DNA of 64,000 nt from Pelagihabitans sp963710535 (GTDB lineage Bacteria; Bacteroidota; Bacteroidia; Flavobacteriales; Flavobacteriaceae): NCBI GenBank assembly GCA_963710535.1, contig CAVQAW010000003.1:1054001-1118000 (forward strand), in the 5' to 3' direction. Below the pieces are notes generated by a model. That model saw only the letters and a program-made list of their open reading frames with translations. It made no database searches and was not told the DNA's origin. The translations under genes were made by a program, and so were the position numbers. Below are positions 54,406-62,296 of this stretch, piece by piece (within the stretch, counting starts at the first letter, position 1; each line of letters opens with the position of its first letter).

Positions 54406-54936
54406 TTAGGGATAATAGGGTGAAATCATGAAATAAACGATGACCCCGGTAACCGCAACATATAACCAAATCGGAAAAGTGATCTTGGCCAATTTGCGAT
54501 GTTCGGCGAACTTGTTCAAATAGGCCCTCATATAGGTCTTCAAGACCAAGGGGATGATCGCAATGGACAACAGTACATGTGAAACCAAAATAAAATAATA
54601 CAAATACCGCAAGGGGCCCTGCCCACCATAAGAAGTAGAATCGGAAGTCATATGATAGGCCACATACATCACCAAAAACAACAACGATAGCATGATGCAA
54701 CCTGTCATCAAATTTTTGTGAAGCTGTCTCTTTCCGTTTTTAATGGCCCAAACCGCGATTATCAGCAAAAGGGCCGTAAAACCGTTGATCGTGGCATAAA
54801 TGGGTGGTAAAAATCCCAGCCGATCTACATCAGGTATTTTCACCCCGAACAAAATGGCCACTACCACTGGAATGATGACCGAGACCACATTGATCCATAA
54901 ATTTAGTTTCCTTTCCTTTTGCAACAGGGTATCCAT
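54406..54936 (-). CDS. DUF420 (YozB/CtaM-like) membrane protein
   Basis: 176 residues with about five hydrophobic segments (for example VSVIIPVVVAILFGV and ALLLIIAVWAI). DUF420 proteins are linked to assembly of the caa3 oxidase in Bacillus-type genomes. The ATG follows the SCO stop with no gap (TAG-ATG). Its place in the oxidase block supports the assembly role. Confidence 0.85.
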   Translation of the reverse strand: MDTLLQKERKLNLWINVVSVIIPVVVAILFGVKIPDVDRLGFLPPIYATINGFTALLLIIAVWAIKNGKRQLHKNLMTGCIMLSLLFLVMYVAYHMTSDSTSYGGQGPLRYLYYFILVSHVLLSIAIIPLVLKTYMRAYLNKFAEHRKLAKITFPIWLYVAVTGVIVYFMISPYYP

Positions 54937-55665
54937 CTATTCTTGCAATAATTTTTTTATGTCTTCCTTCAAAATCGAAATCTGTTCTTCTTCGCCCTCT
55001 TCATTGGTGCCTTGCGCCTCCGTAATCGTCCCTCGGTAATATACGATCGGGTTGCCGAACGCATCGACCCGGGATCTCAAATAGCCATTCTTGTCGACAA
55101 GTGCAAAAAGCCCGGAATGTTCAAAGCCTCCGGCAACTTCAGGTGCTTCGGCGGCAAAAATATAAAACCCGGAATTGGCCAAATCCAATATCTCCTTACT
55201 GTCACCGGTCATCAGGTTCCAATCAAAGTCGGTGATGCCGTTGCGTTCGGCGTATTCCTTGAGCACCGCTGGGGTATCGTATTCCGGCGTGATGCTAAAG
55301 GAGGCAATGCCGAAATGATCCTCCTCTTTAAAGGTGTTCTGTATCCCTACCAAGTTTTGGTTCATGATGGGACAGATCGAAGGACAACTGGTGAAGAAAA
55401 ACTCCACCACAAAGACTTTTCCCTTATAGTCCTTATCGGTTACCAATAGGCTGTCTTGATTTAAAAAGGCAAACGAAGGGACCTTCCTTTTCTTCCCGTT
55501 CAGGAGCACATAAGCCAGTGCGTCGTCATTTGGCATCTTGTTCATCCTATCGTTTTGCACGATCGTGCCCCCTTTTATCCTATCGATGATCCGGGGAATA
55601 AAGATGATCCCGAAGACCAGTATGACCAGGGATACCCAAACATAAGTGTATTTTCTTTTTTCCAT
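54937..55665 (-). CDS. SCO1/SenC copper chaperone
   Basis: 242 residues from the ATG at 55665, which has a strong GAGGAG ribosome site 7-12 nt upstream. Single N-terminal membrane anchor (about 8-27), then the thioredoxin-fold SCO domain with Cys94 and Cys98 in TSCPSICP and His183 in FEHSG, the three copper ligands. It delivers copper to the Cu(A) site of subunit II of the oxidase. The 12-codon extension upstream is not used. Lies 57 nt after the cysteine-free SCO-like gene. Confidence 0.93.
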   Translation of the reverse strand: MEKRKYTYVWVSLVILVFGIIFIPRIIDRIKGGTIVQNDRMNKMPNDDALAYVLLNGKKRKVPSFAFLNQDSLLVTDKDYKGKVFVVEFFFTSCPSICPIMNQNLVGIQNTFKEEDHFGIASFSITPEYDTPAVLKEYAERNGITDFDWNLMTGDSKEILDLANSGFYIFAAEAPEVAGGFEHSGLFALVDKNGYLRSRVDAFGNPIVYYRGTITEAQGTNEEGEEEQISILKEDIKKLLQE

Positions 55666-55722
55666 TATTTTCTCCTCAACGACCCGACGTCTTGTATGCA
55701 CAAGGCAACCGGGCCAGTGGCC

Positions 55723-56355
55723 TCACTTCGACCTATAGGCATTATTTTTTTTCAGTGCCAAGCGATATTCTGCCAAGATAATTTTAACGTCGTCCTCCAT
55801 TTTATTGTTCAGGTCCGCCACCGAGGTGGTATCGAAACCATATTTGGTCCCCTCATCTTCATCGTTTTTTCGGCCCCTTAAATTCAGATCTTTATCAATG
55901 ATGAAAACATAGGGCGTATAGAGGTCCTGATCTAATGAAAGATCGGTTTTTAAACCGTTGAATACCTCTTTGATCTGCTGGTCATCGGCATAGATGAAAA
56001 ACCATTTGGCCGTATCGGCCAGGTTGCCCAATTCCTTTTTCAATGAAGTCACCTGTGCCTCACCTTCCTTTGGAACGATGATTACGAACTGGAAATCATT
56101 AAATTCATAGAACCGTTTGTAAATTTTTTGGTTGAGGTTGAATACATTTCCTTTTTTATTGGCCACATCCCTACCCAAAAAGCCCAAGACCGTGATTTTG
56201 TTCTTTAAGGAAAAAGAATCGTCGAGTATGCTTACATCTTTAACGTTTTCGGTAAGTATGGGCAATTTCCCGAAGTTGTTCACACCAGAAGCGAAGAATA
56301 GGTAGGCAACGATAGGTAGTACGAACAAAACCAAGAGAACAAGCGTCTTTTTCAT
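55723..56355 (-). CDS. Cysteine-free SCO/thioredoxin-like membrane protein
   Basis: 210 residues from the ATG at 56355 (a TTG three bases earlier is also open). N-terminal anchor (about 3-22), then a stretch with the beta-alpha order of a thioredoxin/SCO fold: VTVLGFLGRD at the place of the catalytic strand, QFVIIVPKEGEAQVTSLKKE and TPYVFIIDKDLNLRG, the last like SCO's FALVDKNGYLR. No Cys occurs, so copper or disulfide chemistry is impossible. The place between subunit IV and SCO suggests an assembly role. Fold assignment is by eye and only moderate. Confidence 0.6.
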   Translation of the reverse strand: MKKTLVLLVLFVLPIVAYLFFASGVNNFGKLPILTENVKDVSILDDSFSLKNKITVLGFLGRDVANKKGNVFNLNQKIYKRFYEFNDFQFVIIVPKEGEAQVTSLKKELGNLADTAKWFFIYADDQQIKEVFNGLKTDLSLDQDLYTPYVFIIDKDLNLRGRKNDEDEGTKYGFDTTSVADLNNKMEDDVKIILAEYRLALKKNNAYRSK

Positions 56356-56371
56356 CAAGCCAATTTCTATG

Positions 56372-56379
56372 CAAAAATA
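56372..56379 (-). promoter_or_regulatory. Promoter-like element within terminator T-run
   Basis: TATTTTTG on the minus strand is formed by the T tract of the hairpin terminator at 56380-56404 and lies 17 nt before the ATG at 56355, in the expected place for a -7 box. Confidence 0.35.
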
Positions 56380-56404
56380 AAAAAGACGGTATTGAAACCG
56401 TCTT
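56380..56404 (-). terminator. Intrinsic terminator between subunit IV and the SCO genes
   Basis: AAGACGGT and ACCGTCTT (56383-56390, 56397-56404 on the plus strand) form a perfect 8-bp stem with a 6-nt loop, followed on the minus strand by a T-rich run. It would separate the oxidase subunit genes from the assembly genes. Confidence 0.75.
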
Positions 56405-56437
56405 ATAATGCTGTTAATTTTAGTGGGTTTTTTGGGC

Positions 56438-56821
56438 TTAAAAATTCCATTTTACAAAGCCGTCTTTGTAAACGTTGTATACGTAGTCGGCTTCAAACAA
56501 GAGAATAAATACCAAATAGGCAACCAGAAAGATCGGCGTCCATACCACGGACCTGCGAAGCGAGGAACGCTCATCCCTGAGGTGCATGAAATCCCAGGCG
56601 ATATAATAAGCCTTCACCAAGGTCAAGGTAATGAATATCCAATTGAGCACCTTCATGCCCAAAAAGTAAGAATGTGTCAAAGAATGGGGTTTGGTGATAC
56701 CCAATGCCACTTCCACGGCGGTAACCACGGTTAAAAACACCAGTACTCCCCAAATCTTTTGGGTGTTCGACTTGAATTTCAAAAGCCCCCTAAAAATCTC
56801 TAATTTATGTGCGTGTGCCAT
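56438..56821 (-). CDS. Cytochrome c oxidase subunit IV
   Basis: 127 residues with three membrane segments. The central region has LNWIFITLTLVKAYYIAWDFMHL, the common core of the bacterial COX4 family, with a Lys in the second segment. It is an accessory subunit of the caa3-type oxidase. 55 nt after the second subunit III gene; ends before a terminator. Confidence 0.9.
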   Translation of the reverse strand: MAHAHKLEIFRGLLKFKSNTQKIWGVLVFLTVVTAVEVALGITKPHSLTHSYFLGMKVLNWIFITLTLVKAYYIAWDFMHLRDERSSLRRSVVWTPIFLVAYLVFILLFEADYVYNVYKDGFVKWNF

Positions 56822-56876
56822 TTGTTATATAACTTATTAAGCAATCTTTTCTAACTCGATCCAATCTTGTTTTGTG

Positions 56877-57851
56877 CTAAACAAGGTAAAAGAAGGTGAA
56901 TACGAATACCCACACCAAATCTACAAAGTGCCAGTACAACCCAACTTTCTCGACCATCTCATAATGTCCTCTTCGTTCATAAGTCCCCAAAATCACATTG
57001 AAGAATATGATGATGTTGATCATTACCCCTGAAAATACGTGAAAACCGTGAAAGCCCGTAATGAAAAAGAAGAAATCGGCAAAGAGTCGGCTGCCGTATT
57101 CGTTATGAATCAGGTTGGCCCCTTCGACCACCAATCTTGCCTCCTGGATCTTTTCAAGCGAAGCTTCCCTGGAAAGCACCGTTTTATGTCCTTCCTCGTT
57201 GATAGCCTCGGTACGGATCAGGATATTGGGATTGGCCTTTAGGCCTTCCGCAACTTCAGTTAGCGAATATGAGGGTAAAAATCCTTCCTGCTGAAACCAA
57301 ACCCCGTCGTTGCGTTCGTTCCTAACGCGCTCAGATGGAATTGTTTTGGCAAAATCTGCCAAGGCTGCCCTTTCGCCCGAATCGGCCTTTACAAACTGCA
57401 GTATCCTTCCACCCTGTGTCTCAACGGCACCATAATCGCCACGGATGAAAGTGGCCCATTCCCAAGCCTGTGAGCCCACGAAAATCGCGCCTCCGATAAT
57501 CGTCAGGAACATGTACCAAACCACGGCATTTTGTTTCATCTTATGCCCAGCATCCACCGCAAGCACCATGGTAACCGAGGACATGATCAGGATGAAGGTC
57601 ATGAACGCCACATAGTACATGGGATAATTTCCATGGAAAAAAGGAACGTGGGTAAAAACTTGATCGGCAATGGGCCAGGATTCAATAAACTTGAACCTGG
57701 AAAAACCATAGGCCGCCAAAAATCCGGAGAAGGTAAGCGCATCCGATACCAGGAAGAACCACATCATCAATTTGCCATAACTGGCACCCAAAGGCCTGTT
57801 ACCGCCTCCCCAAACGTTTTCTTCCGTAGATGATGTCACCGTAGAATCCAT
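56877..57851 (-). CDS. Heme-copper oxidase subunit III, long form
   Basis: 324 residues, longer than subunit III proper. The N-terminal TM block (about 25-110) and the C-terminal TM block (about 250-324; FFFITGFHGFHVFSG) follow the family, and between them lies a polar insert of about 100 residues (about 130-235) outside the membrane that is usual in Flavobacteria. It pairs with the short subunit III upstream, an arrangement known in the phylum. Own -7 element (TAAATTTG) upstream. Confidence 0.88.
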   Translation of the reverse strand: MDSTVTSSTEENVWGGGNRPLGASYGKLMMWFFLVSDALTFSGFLAAYGFSRFKFIESWPIADQVFTHVPFFHGNYPMYYVAFMTFILIMSSVTMVLAVDAGHKMKQNAVVWYMFLTIIGGAIFVGSQAWEWATFIRGDYGAVETQGGRILQFVKADSGERAALADFAKTIPSERVRNERNDGVWFQQEGFLPSYSLTEVAEGLKANPNILIRTEAINEEGHKTVLSREASLEKIQEARLVVEGANLIHNEYGSRLFADFFFFITGFHGFHVFSGVMINIIIFFNVILGTYERRGHYEMVEKVGLYWHFVDLVWVFVFTFFYLV

Positions 57852-57879
57852 ATATATAAATGAAAAGTTAAAGTTGCCA

Positions 57880-57887
57880 CAAATTTA
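57880..57887 (-). promoter_or_regulatory. Candidate internal promoter -7 element
   Basis: TAAATTTG on the minus strand matches TAnnTTTG and lies 28 nt upstream of the long subunit III ATG, within the 95-nt gap between the two subunit III genes. Confidence 0.5.
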
Positions 57888-57946
57888 CATTTTTTTCGTG
57901 CATAGAAAAGTCGAAAAGGGGCCAAAACAAACTTTTTTGAAAAATA

Positions 57947-58528
57947 TTATTTCACAAAGGTCATGAACAGCACCAAATATACCCATAACAGGTCTAAGAA
58001 GTGCCAGAAGGTGGCGCCCAAAGACATTCCCAAATACGATTCGGAGCTATATTTTCCCTTCATCTGATTAAAGAGCACAACAATCAATGAAATGATCCCC
58101 GCCAGCACGTGCACGATATGCACCGCGGCGATCAAAAAAACATAGGACATTTTTATGCTACTCGTCGGGCCAGTGAAGTAGTAGCCATACGACAACATCT
58201 CGTTGAACCCCCTAAACTGCAATACGATGAACGCCACTCCCAAAATCAATGTGACAAACAACCAGGACGTAGACGCTTTGGCACGGTCGTACCTAATCGC
58301 ATTCTTTGCCAAAATATAAGTTAGGCTACTGAGCATGATTACCGCGGTACTGATATAAAAGTAAAACGGAATCTGCAGATCGGTCAACCAATCTTCCCGG
58401 CTACTGCTCACGATATAGGCGCTTGTCCAGCCCGCAAAGCCCATTAAAAGGCTGGCGATACCAAACCACAGCATCATTTTTTTCGCCCTTTCATTTTTCT
58501 CCCTCTCGGTACCTTGGGTCAAATCCAT
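57947..58528 (-). CDS. Heme-copper oxidase subunit III, short form
   Basis: 193 residues, five membrane segments; LGMSLGATFWHFLDLLWVYLV near the C-terminus is the subunit III signature (xxFHxxxGLH-type variants have been lost). It starts 9 nt after the heme O synthase gene. Subunits I and II are not in the window. Confidence 0.9.
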   Translation of the reverse strand: MDLTQGTEREKNERAKKMMLWFGIASLLMGFAGWTSAYIVSSSREDWLTDLQIPFYFYISTAVIMLSSLTYILAKNAIRYDRAKASTSWLFVTLILGVAFIVLQFRGFNEMLSYGYYFTGPTSSIKMSYVFLIAAVHIVHVLAGIISLIVVLFNQMKGKYSSESYLGMSLGATFWHFLDLLWVYLVLFMTFVK

Positions 58529-58537
58529 ATTTTCATA

Positions 58538-59437
58538 TTATATTAATTTATCAACAACATAGACAATTTGCATCAGCGTGATATAGCTTACGCTCGCCAG
58601 CATCAATTTCTTGGCTGAAGCGTTGTCCCTTTTTTCATAGAGTCGGAAGGCGAAGAACAACATCACCGATCCCATCAAAAAGATAATGATTGCCGCCGCG
58701 ACGGAGAGTTGCAACCTTCCCGTAATCCCGAAAACGGGAATTACGGAAATGACCATCATCCAAATGGTATACATGATGATCTGCAAGGCGGTGCCCCTAT
58801 CTTTTTTACCCGTAGGCAGCATCTTGAAACCGCCTTTTTTGTAATCATCGTCCAACATCCAGCCCAATGCCCAGAAATGGGGGAATTGCCAAAAGAACTG
58901 AATCATGAACAGTGTGCCAGGCTCAATTCCAAAATCATTGGTAGCCGCCACCCACCCCAACATGAATGGGATGGCACCTGGAAAGGCGCCCACAAAAACG
59001 GAAAGTGGCGTTTTGGTCTTCAGGGGCGTATAAACACTCGTATACAAAAAGATGGAAATAGCCCCGAACATGGCTGTTTTGGGGTTGAGGATATATAAGG
59101 TAACGATACCCAATACGGTGAGGGTAATGGCGATCGACATGGCCCGGCCGACCGTCATTCTGCCCGAGGGGATGGGACGGTTCCGGGTACGGTTCATCAG
59201 GGCATCCAAATCCTTTTCAATGACCTGATTATAGGCATTTGAGGCTCCGACCATGCAATAGCCCCCAAAAGCAAGCATCAATAAAGGCACCAAGGTCAGA
59301 TGTTCCGCACCCAAAAGATAGCCCGCAATGGAAGAGAAGACCACGCTGATCGCCAGGCGGGCTTTGGTTATTTCCTTAAAATCGGAAATGACCAAGGCCC
59401 ATGAACTCGTTCTTGCAGTGTCTACTGCGGTTTTCAT
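58538..59437 (-). CDS. ctaB: Heme O synthase (protoheme IX farnesyltransferase)
   Basis: 299 residues with about eight or nine membrane segments. The UbiA-family motif NAYNQVIEKDLDALMNRTRNR-type region (about 67-87; NxxxDxxxDxxxxRT) binds the diphosphate and Mg, and the second Asp-rich motif has DDYKKGGFKML. It converts heme B to heme O for the oxidase. It leads the unit with a good promoter element (TATCTTTG) upstream. Inner membrane. Confidence 0.96.
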   Translation of the reverse strand: MKTAVDTARTSSWALVISDFKEITKARLAISVVFSSIAGYLLGAEHLTLVPLLMLAFGGYCMVGASNAYNQVIEKDLDALMNRTRNRPIPSGRMTVGRAMSIAITLTVLGIVTLYILNPKTAMFGAISIFLYTSVYTPLKTKTPLSVFVGAFPGAIPFMLGWVAATNDFGIEPGTLFMIQFFWQFPHFWALGWMLDDDYKKGGFKMLPTGKKDRGTALQIIMYTIWMMVISVIPVFGITGRLQLSVAAAIIIFLMGSVMLFFAFRLYEKRDNASAKKLMLASVSYITLMQIVYVVDKLI

Positions 59438-59456
59438 CCATTGTTTTTTACGGCTG

Positions 59457-59464
59457 CAAAGATA
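59457..59464 (-). promoter_or_regulatory. Promoter element of the oxidase block
   Basis: TATCTTTG on the minus strand is an exact TAnnTTTG match, 20 nt before the ctaB ATG. A weak GTTG lies 20 nt further upstream at the -33 place. Confidence 0.6.
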
Positions 59465-59534
59465 GGCCGCTATGCCAATTTCTGCAACGAAATGCCTATG
59501 TTTATCTTATCTTTAATGCAATTAAAAAACCAAG

Positions 59535-60437
59535 ATGAATACAGTCCCTTTTTTGTTATCCATCGCTCTTTGCCAATTTGGATGCTCGATACTCATCGCT
59601 CAAGAATCGCCGGTGAACATTTCAGTCGATACCCTTTCCAAACAAGTTTATATGCTCACAGGTCAGGGCGGCAATATTGGTATTTATGTGGGTGAAGACT
59701 ATGTTTTTATGATCGATGACCAATTCGATCGTTTGAGCGACAAGATCAAGGCGTCGATTGCCACCTTAAGCGACAAGCCGATCGCTTTTTTGTTGAACAC
59801 GCATATGCACGGCGATCACTCTGGCGGAAATGCCAAATTCAATTCGCGCGAAACGGTATTGGTGGCCCATGATAATGTTAGGGACAGGATCGGCAGCAAT
59901 CAAAAAACGAAACTGGAAGCTCAAGAAATTACCGAGGAAGAATATAAGCAGATGTTGCCGGAGGTCACTTTCTCCAACGATATCAATTTTTTTGACGGGG
60001 ATGAAAAAATACTGGCCTTTCATGTGCACAATGCACATACCGATGGGGATGCCATGGTATATTTTACCGAAAACAATGTGCTCCATATGGGCGATACTTT
60101 TTTTGCGGGCCGTTACCCGTATATCGACCTGGGAAGTGGTGGCAGTGTCAATGGTCTTATCGAAGCCCAAAAAAAGGCGCTCATGATCATCAACGATGAT
60201 ACCAAGATCATCCCCGGCCACGGCAGGCCGTCTTCTAGATTCGAATTGGAAGCTTTTTTGACCATGTTACAGGACATCAAAGCCAAGGTACAATCGCAAA
60301 TCGAAGCTGGGAAGACCCTTGAAGAAGTGGTGGCAGACAAGGAACTGACGGCCGAATATGACAGCTCTTTTGGGGGTGGGTTCATCAATCCTGAACGCTT
60401 GCGAGAGACATTCTACACCAGCTTAAAGGGCAAATAG
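59535..60437 (+). CDS. Exported metallo-beta-lactamase-fold hydrolase
   Basis: 300 residues: signal peptide (about 1-22, ending ILIAQ), then the MBL fold with HMHGDH (His90, His92, Asp94, His95), His168 and Asp170 in HNAHTDGDAMVYF, and GDTFF/PGHG (His229). All zinc ligands of a two-metal site are in place. The substrate is unknown; the sequence could be a lactonase, glyoxalase or beta-lactamase relative. A near-consensus box TATCTTTA (59508-59515) lies upstream. It is convergent with tonB. Confidence 0.88.
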   Translation: MNTVPFLLSIALCQFGCSILIAQESPVNISVDTLSKQVYMLTGQGGNIGIYVGEDYVFMIDDQFDRLSDKIKASIATLSDKPIAFLLNTHMHGDHSGGNAKFNSRETVLVAHDNVRDRIGSNQKTKLEAQEITEEEYKQMLPEVTFSNDINFFDGDEKILAFHVHNAHTDGDAMVYFTENNVLHMGDTFFAGRYPYIDLGSGGSVNGLIEAQKKALMIINDDTKIIPGHGRPSSRFELEAFLTMLQDIKAKVQSQIEAGKTLEEVVADKELTAEYDSSFGGGFINPERLRETFYTSLKGK

Positions 60438-60555
60438 GCGGTCGGGATAAATCCTTTTTTTCAACGATTTTAGCCTCCCAACAACTTTAGCCCGATGGCG
60501 ATAGTGCATTCTACAAGCAATGGACTCTCATCGCCTTGCCCAATACCACCAAAAC

Positions 60556-60585
60556 AAAAAACCAGGACATGTCCTGGTTTTTTTA
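60556..60585. terminator. Bidirectional terminator
   Basis: ACCAGGACATGTCCTGGT (60561-60578) is a perfect palindrome flanked by A runs and T runs, giving a hairpin-plus-T tract on both strands between the convergent MBL and tonB genes. Confidence 0.85.
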
Positions 60586-60601
60586 TAAAGTGTTATGCTT
60601 T

Positions 60602-61306
60602 CTATTGTAGCTTGAAAGTAATGGGGATACTGAATGGCACCCTTACCGCCCTGCCCCTTTGTTTTCCCGGGGTCATTTTTGGGAGTTTGGAAATAATCCT
60701 AGCGGCCTCCTCCTCTAAATTTTTGTCGGGGCCCCGCATCCTAACATTTCCGATGCTACCATCTTTCTGGATCACGAACATTACGTTCACCCTTCCTTGA
60801 ACACCCATTTCCTGGGCGATTTCCGGATAACGGAAGTTTTTACTAATATGCTTTTGCATCATGGAATTAAAGCAGGCCCTTTTATCCTTTTCACTTTCAC
60901 AGCCCGGAAAAATAGGCACATCCTCGATAACCGCAAAAGGCACGTCGATGTCATCTTCGACTTCCTCTGTCTGCACGTCGTCAACACTGATCACCTCTTC
61001 TTCTTGACTGGTTTCGGTCGACTCGATCACCGTTTCCTCTACCTCTTCCTCATCTTCAACCACCTCAATGATTTCCGGTGCTGCCGGAGGCGGTGGTGGC
61101 GGTGGGGTCTTGATCTGCTCGGTCATGGGTACTTCTTCATCCAACTGATCGTCAACGTTCAGCGAAATGTCATATTCATTTTCCTTATCATAGGTTTTCC
61201 ATTCCAATGCCTGCCATGTGACCAGCATTACAACGGCCAAACCAATCACAAAATAAAGACTACTGTTTCGTCCTACATCTGCCTTGGGACTCTTTTTCGC
61301 TTCCAT
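60602..61306 (-). CDS. tonB: Energy transducer TonB
   Basis: 234 residues: N-terminal membrane segment (about 17-33), a Pro-rich stretch (PPPPPPPAAP, about 68-77), a long acidic linker (EVVEDEEEVEETVIES) and a C-terminal TonB domain (about 145-234) with VQGRVNVMFVIQKDGSI. It transmits proton-motive force to outer-membrane receptors. The gene follows vanZ in the sprA-gcvH-vanZ-tonB block but has its own 53-nt leader. Confidence 0.93.
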   Translation of the reverse strand: MEAKKSPKADVGRNSSLYFVIGLAVVMLVTWQALEWKTYDKENEYDISLNVDDQLDEEVPMTEQIKTPPPPPPPAAPEIIEVVEDEEEVEETVIESTETSQEEEVISVDDVQTEEVEDDIDVPFAVIEDVPIFPGCESEKDKRACFNSMMQKHISKNFRYPEIAQEMGVQGRVNVMFVIQKDGSIGNVRMRGPDKNLEEEAARIISKLPKMTPGKQRGRAVRVPFSIPITFKLQ

Positions 61307-61359
61307 ATTTATGCTTTTTAATGTTCGCTAATTTAATTAAATAATCCTTAAAAAAACAA

Positions 61360-61761
61360 TTAATATTTCCAATTTAATCGTCTTTCCCCCTTAAATATAA
61401 ATACAATGGACAAAATACCGGCCAAAGTGCCTATACTATTGGCCAAAACATCAAAGATATTGCCATCCCTTGATGTGGTGAAACCATACTGCAATACCTC
61501 AATAACCATACCATATATGATCATCAGGATCCCAATGATAACAAGGGTGGGTTTCAATTTTTTTTCGCCATGGGTACGTTCCCTAATAAAAAGACAGCCC
61601 AAAAACGTTGCCATGGCATAAAACACGAAATGCACCAGCTTGTCCATATTGGGAATACCCAGATCTGGCAATGCATTGTCTTTAAAGGAGTGGAGACTGA
61701 GAAAAGAAATCAGGCCCATCCATGTCAAAAATACGATGGTGAACCCGTTTTTTTTAAGCAC
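61360..61761 (-). CDS. VanZ-family membrane protein (GTG start)
   Basis: 133 residues, four membrane segments; NMDKLVHFVFYAMATFLG and STSRDGNIFDVLANSIGTL-like stretches mark VanZ. In VanA clusters VanZ gives teicoplanin resistance; here the role is unknown. The start is a GTG at 61761, overlapping the end of gcvH by 8 nt; the first ATG is residue 15 and would cut the first membrane segment. Confidence 0.85.
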   Translation of the reverse strand: MLKKNGFTIVFLTWMGLISFLSLHSFKDNALPDLGIPNMDKLVHFVFYAMATFLGCLFIRERTHGEKKLKPTLVIIGILMIIYGMVIEVLQYGFTTSRDGNIFDVLANSIGTLAGILSIVFIFKGERRLNWKY

Positions 61762-62134
61762 CGATCAATTCTTTGTAAGCCTTTGCACTTAGAAGATCGG
61801 CAAGCTCGGAAGTATTCCCTATTTTGATTTTTACCATCCAACCTTCGCCATAAGGATCACTGTTCACTTTTTCAGGTTCCTGTTCCAATAAGGTATTGAA
61901 TTCAATAACTTCCCCGCTTAAGGGCAAAAAAAGGTCGGATACGGTCTTTACAGCTTCCACAGTACCGAAGACCGCTTCTTTTTCCAGGGTTTCGTCAAGG
62001 GTCTCGACCTCAACATAGACAATATCGCCCAATTCGCCTTGGGCAAAATCGGTAATTCCTACCGTTGCGATATCCCCTTCGACCCTGACCCATTCATGGT
62101 CTTTGGTATACTTTAATTCCGATGGTATGTTCAT
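61754..62134 (-). CDS. gcvH: Glycine cleavage system H protein
   Basis: 126 residues. The lipoyl-accepting Lys63 lies in GTVEAVKTVSDLF, with LSGEV following, exactly as in H protein. It carries the aminomethyl group between P, T and L proteins. Those enzymes are not here. It lies 162 nt downstream of sprA; a TACATTTG element gives it its own promoter. A conserved gene partner of sprA in Flavobacteria. Confidence 0.97.
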   Translation of the reverse strand: MNIPSELKYTKDHEWVRVEGDIATVGITDFAQGELGDIVYVEVETLDETLEKEAVFGTVEAVKTVSDLFLPLSGEVIEFNTLLEQEPEKVNSDPYGEGWMVKIKIGNTSELADLLSAKAYKELIGA

Positions 62135-62153
62135 TTTGTATCTTATTAACGAA

Positions 62154-62161
62154 CAAATGTA
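62154..62161 (-). promoter_or_regulatory. Candidate -7 promoter element of gcvH
   Basis: TACATTTG on the minus strand matches TAnnTTTG, 20 nt upstream of the gcvH ATG. A CTTG stands near the -33 place. Confidence 0.5.
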
Positions 62162-62296
62162 AATGATTAAATAGAGGTATTCAAGAAAAAAAAGCCGGTG
62201 CCGGATTATTCAAAAAAAGGTTCGCCCCATGGGTTGGGAACCACGCTCTGAAGATACCGAAACTGTTCCTGTTCATTGACCGACAGATTACTGGCC

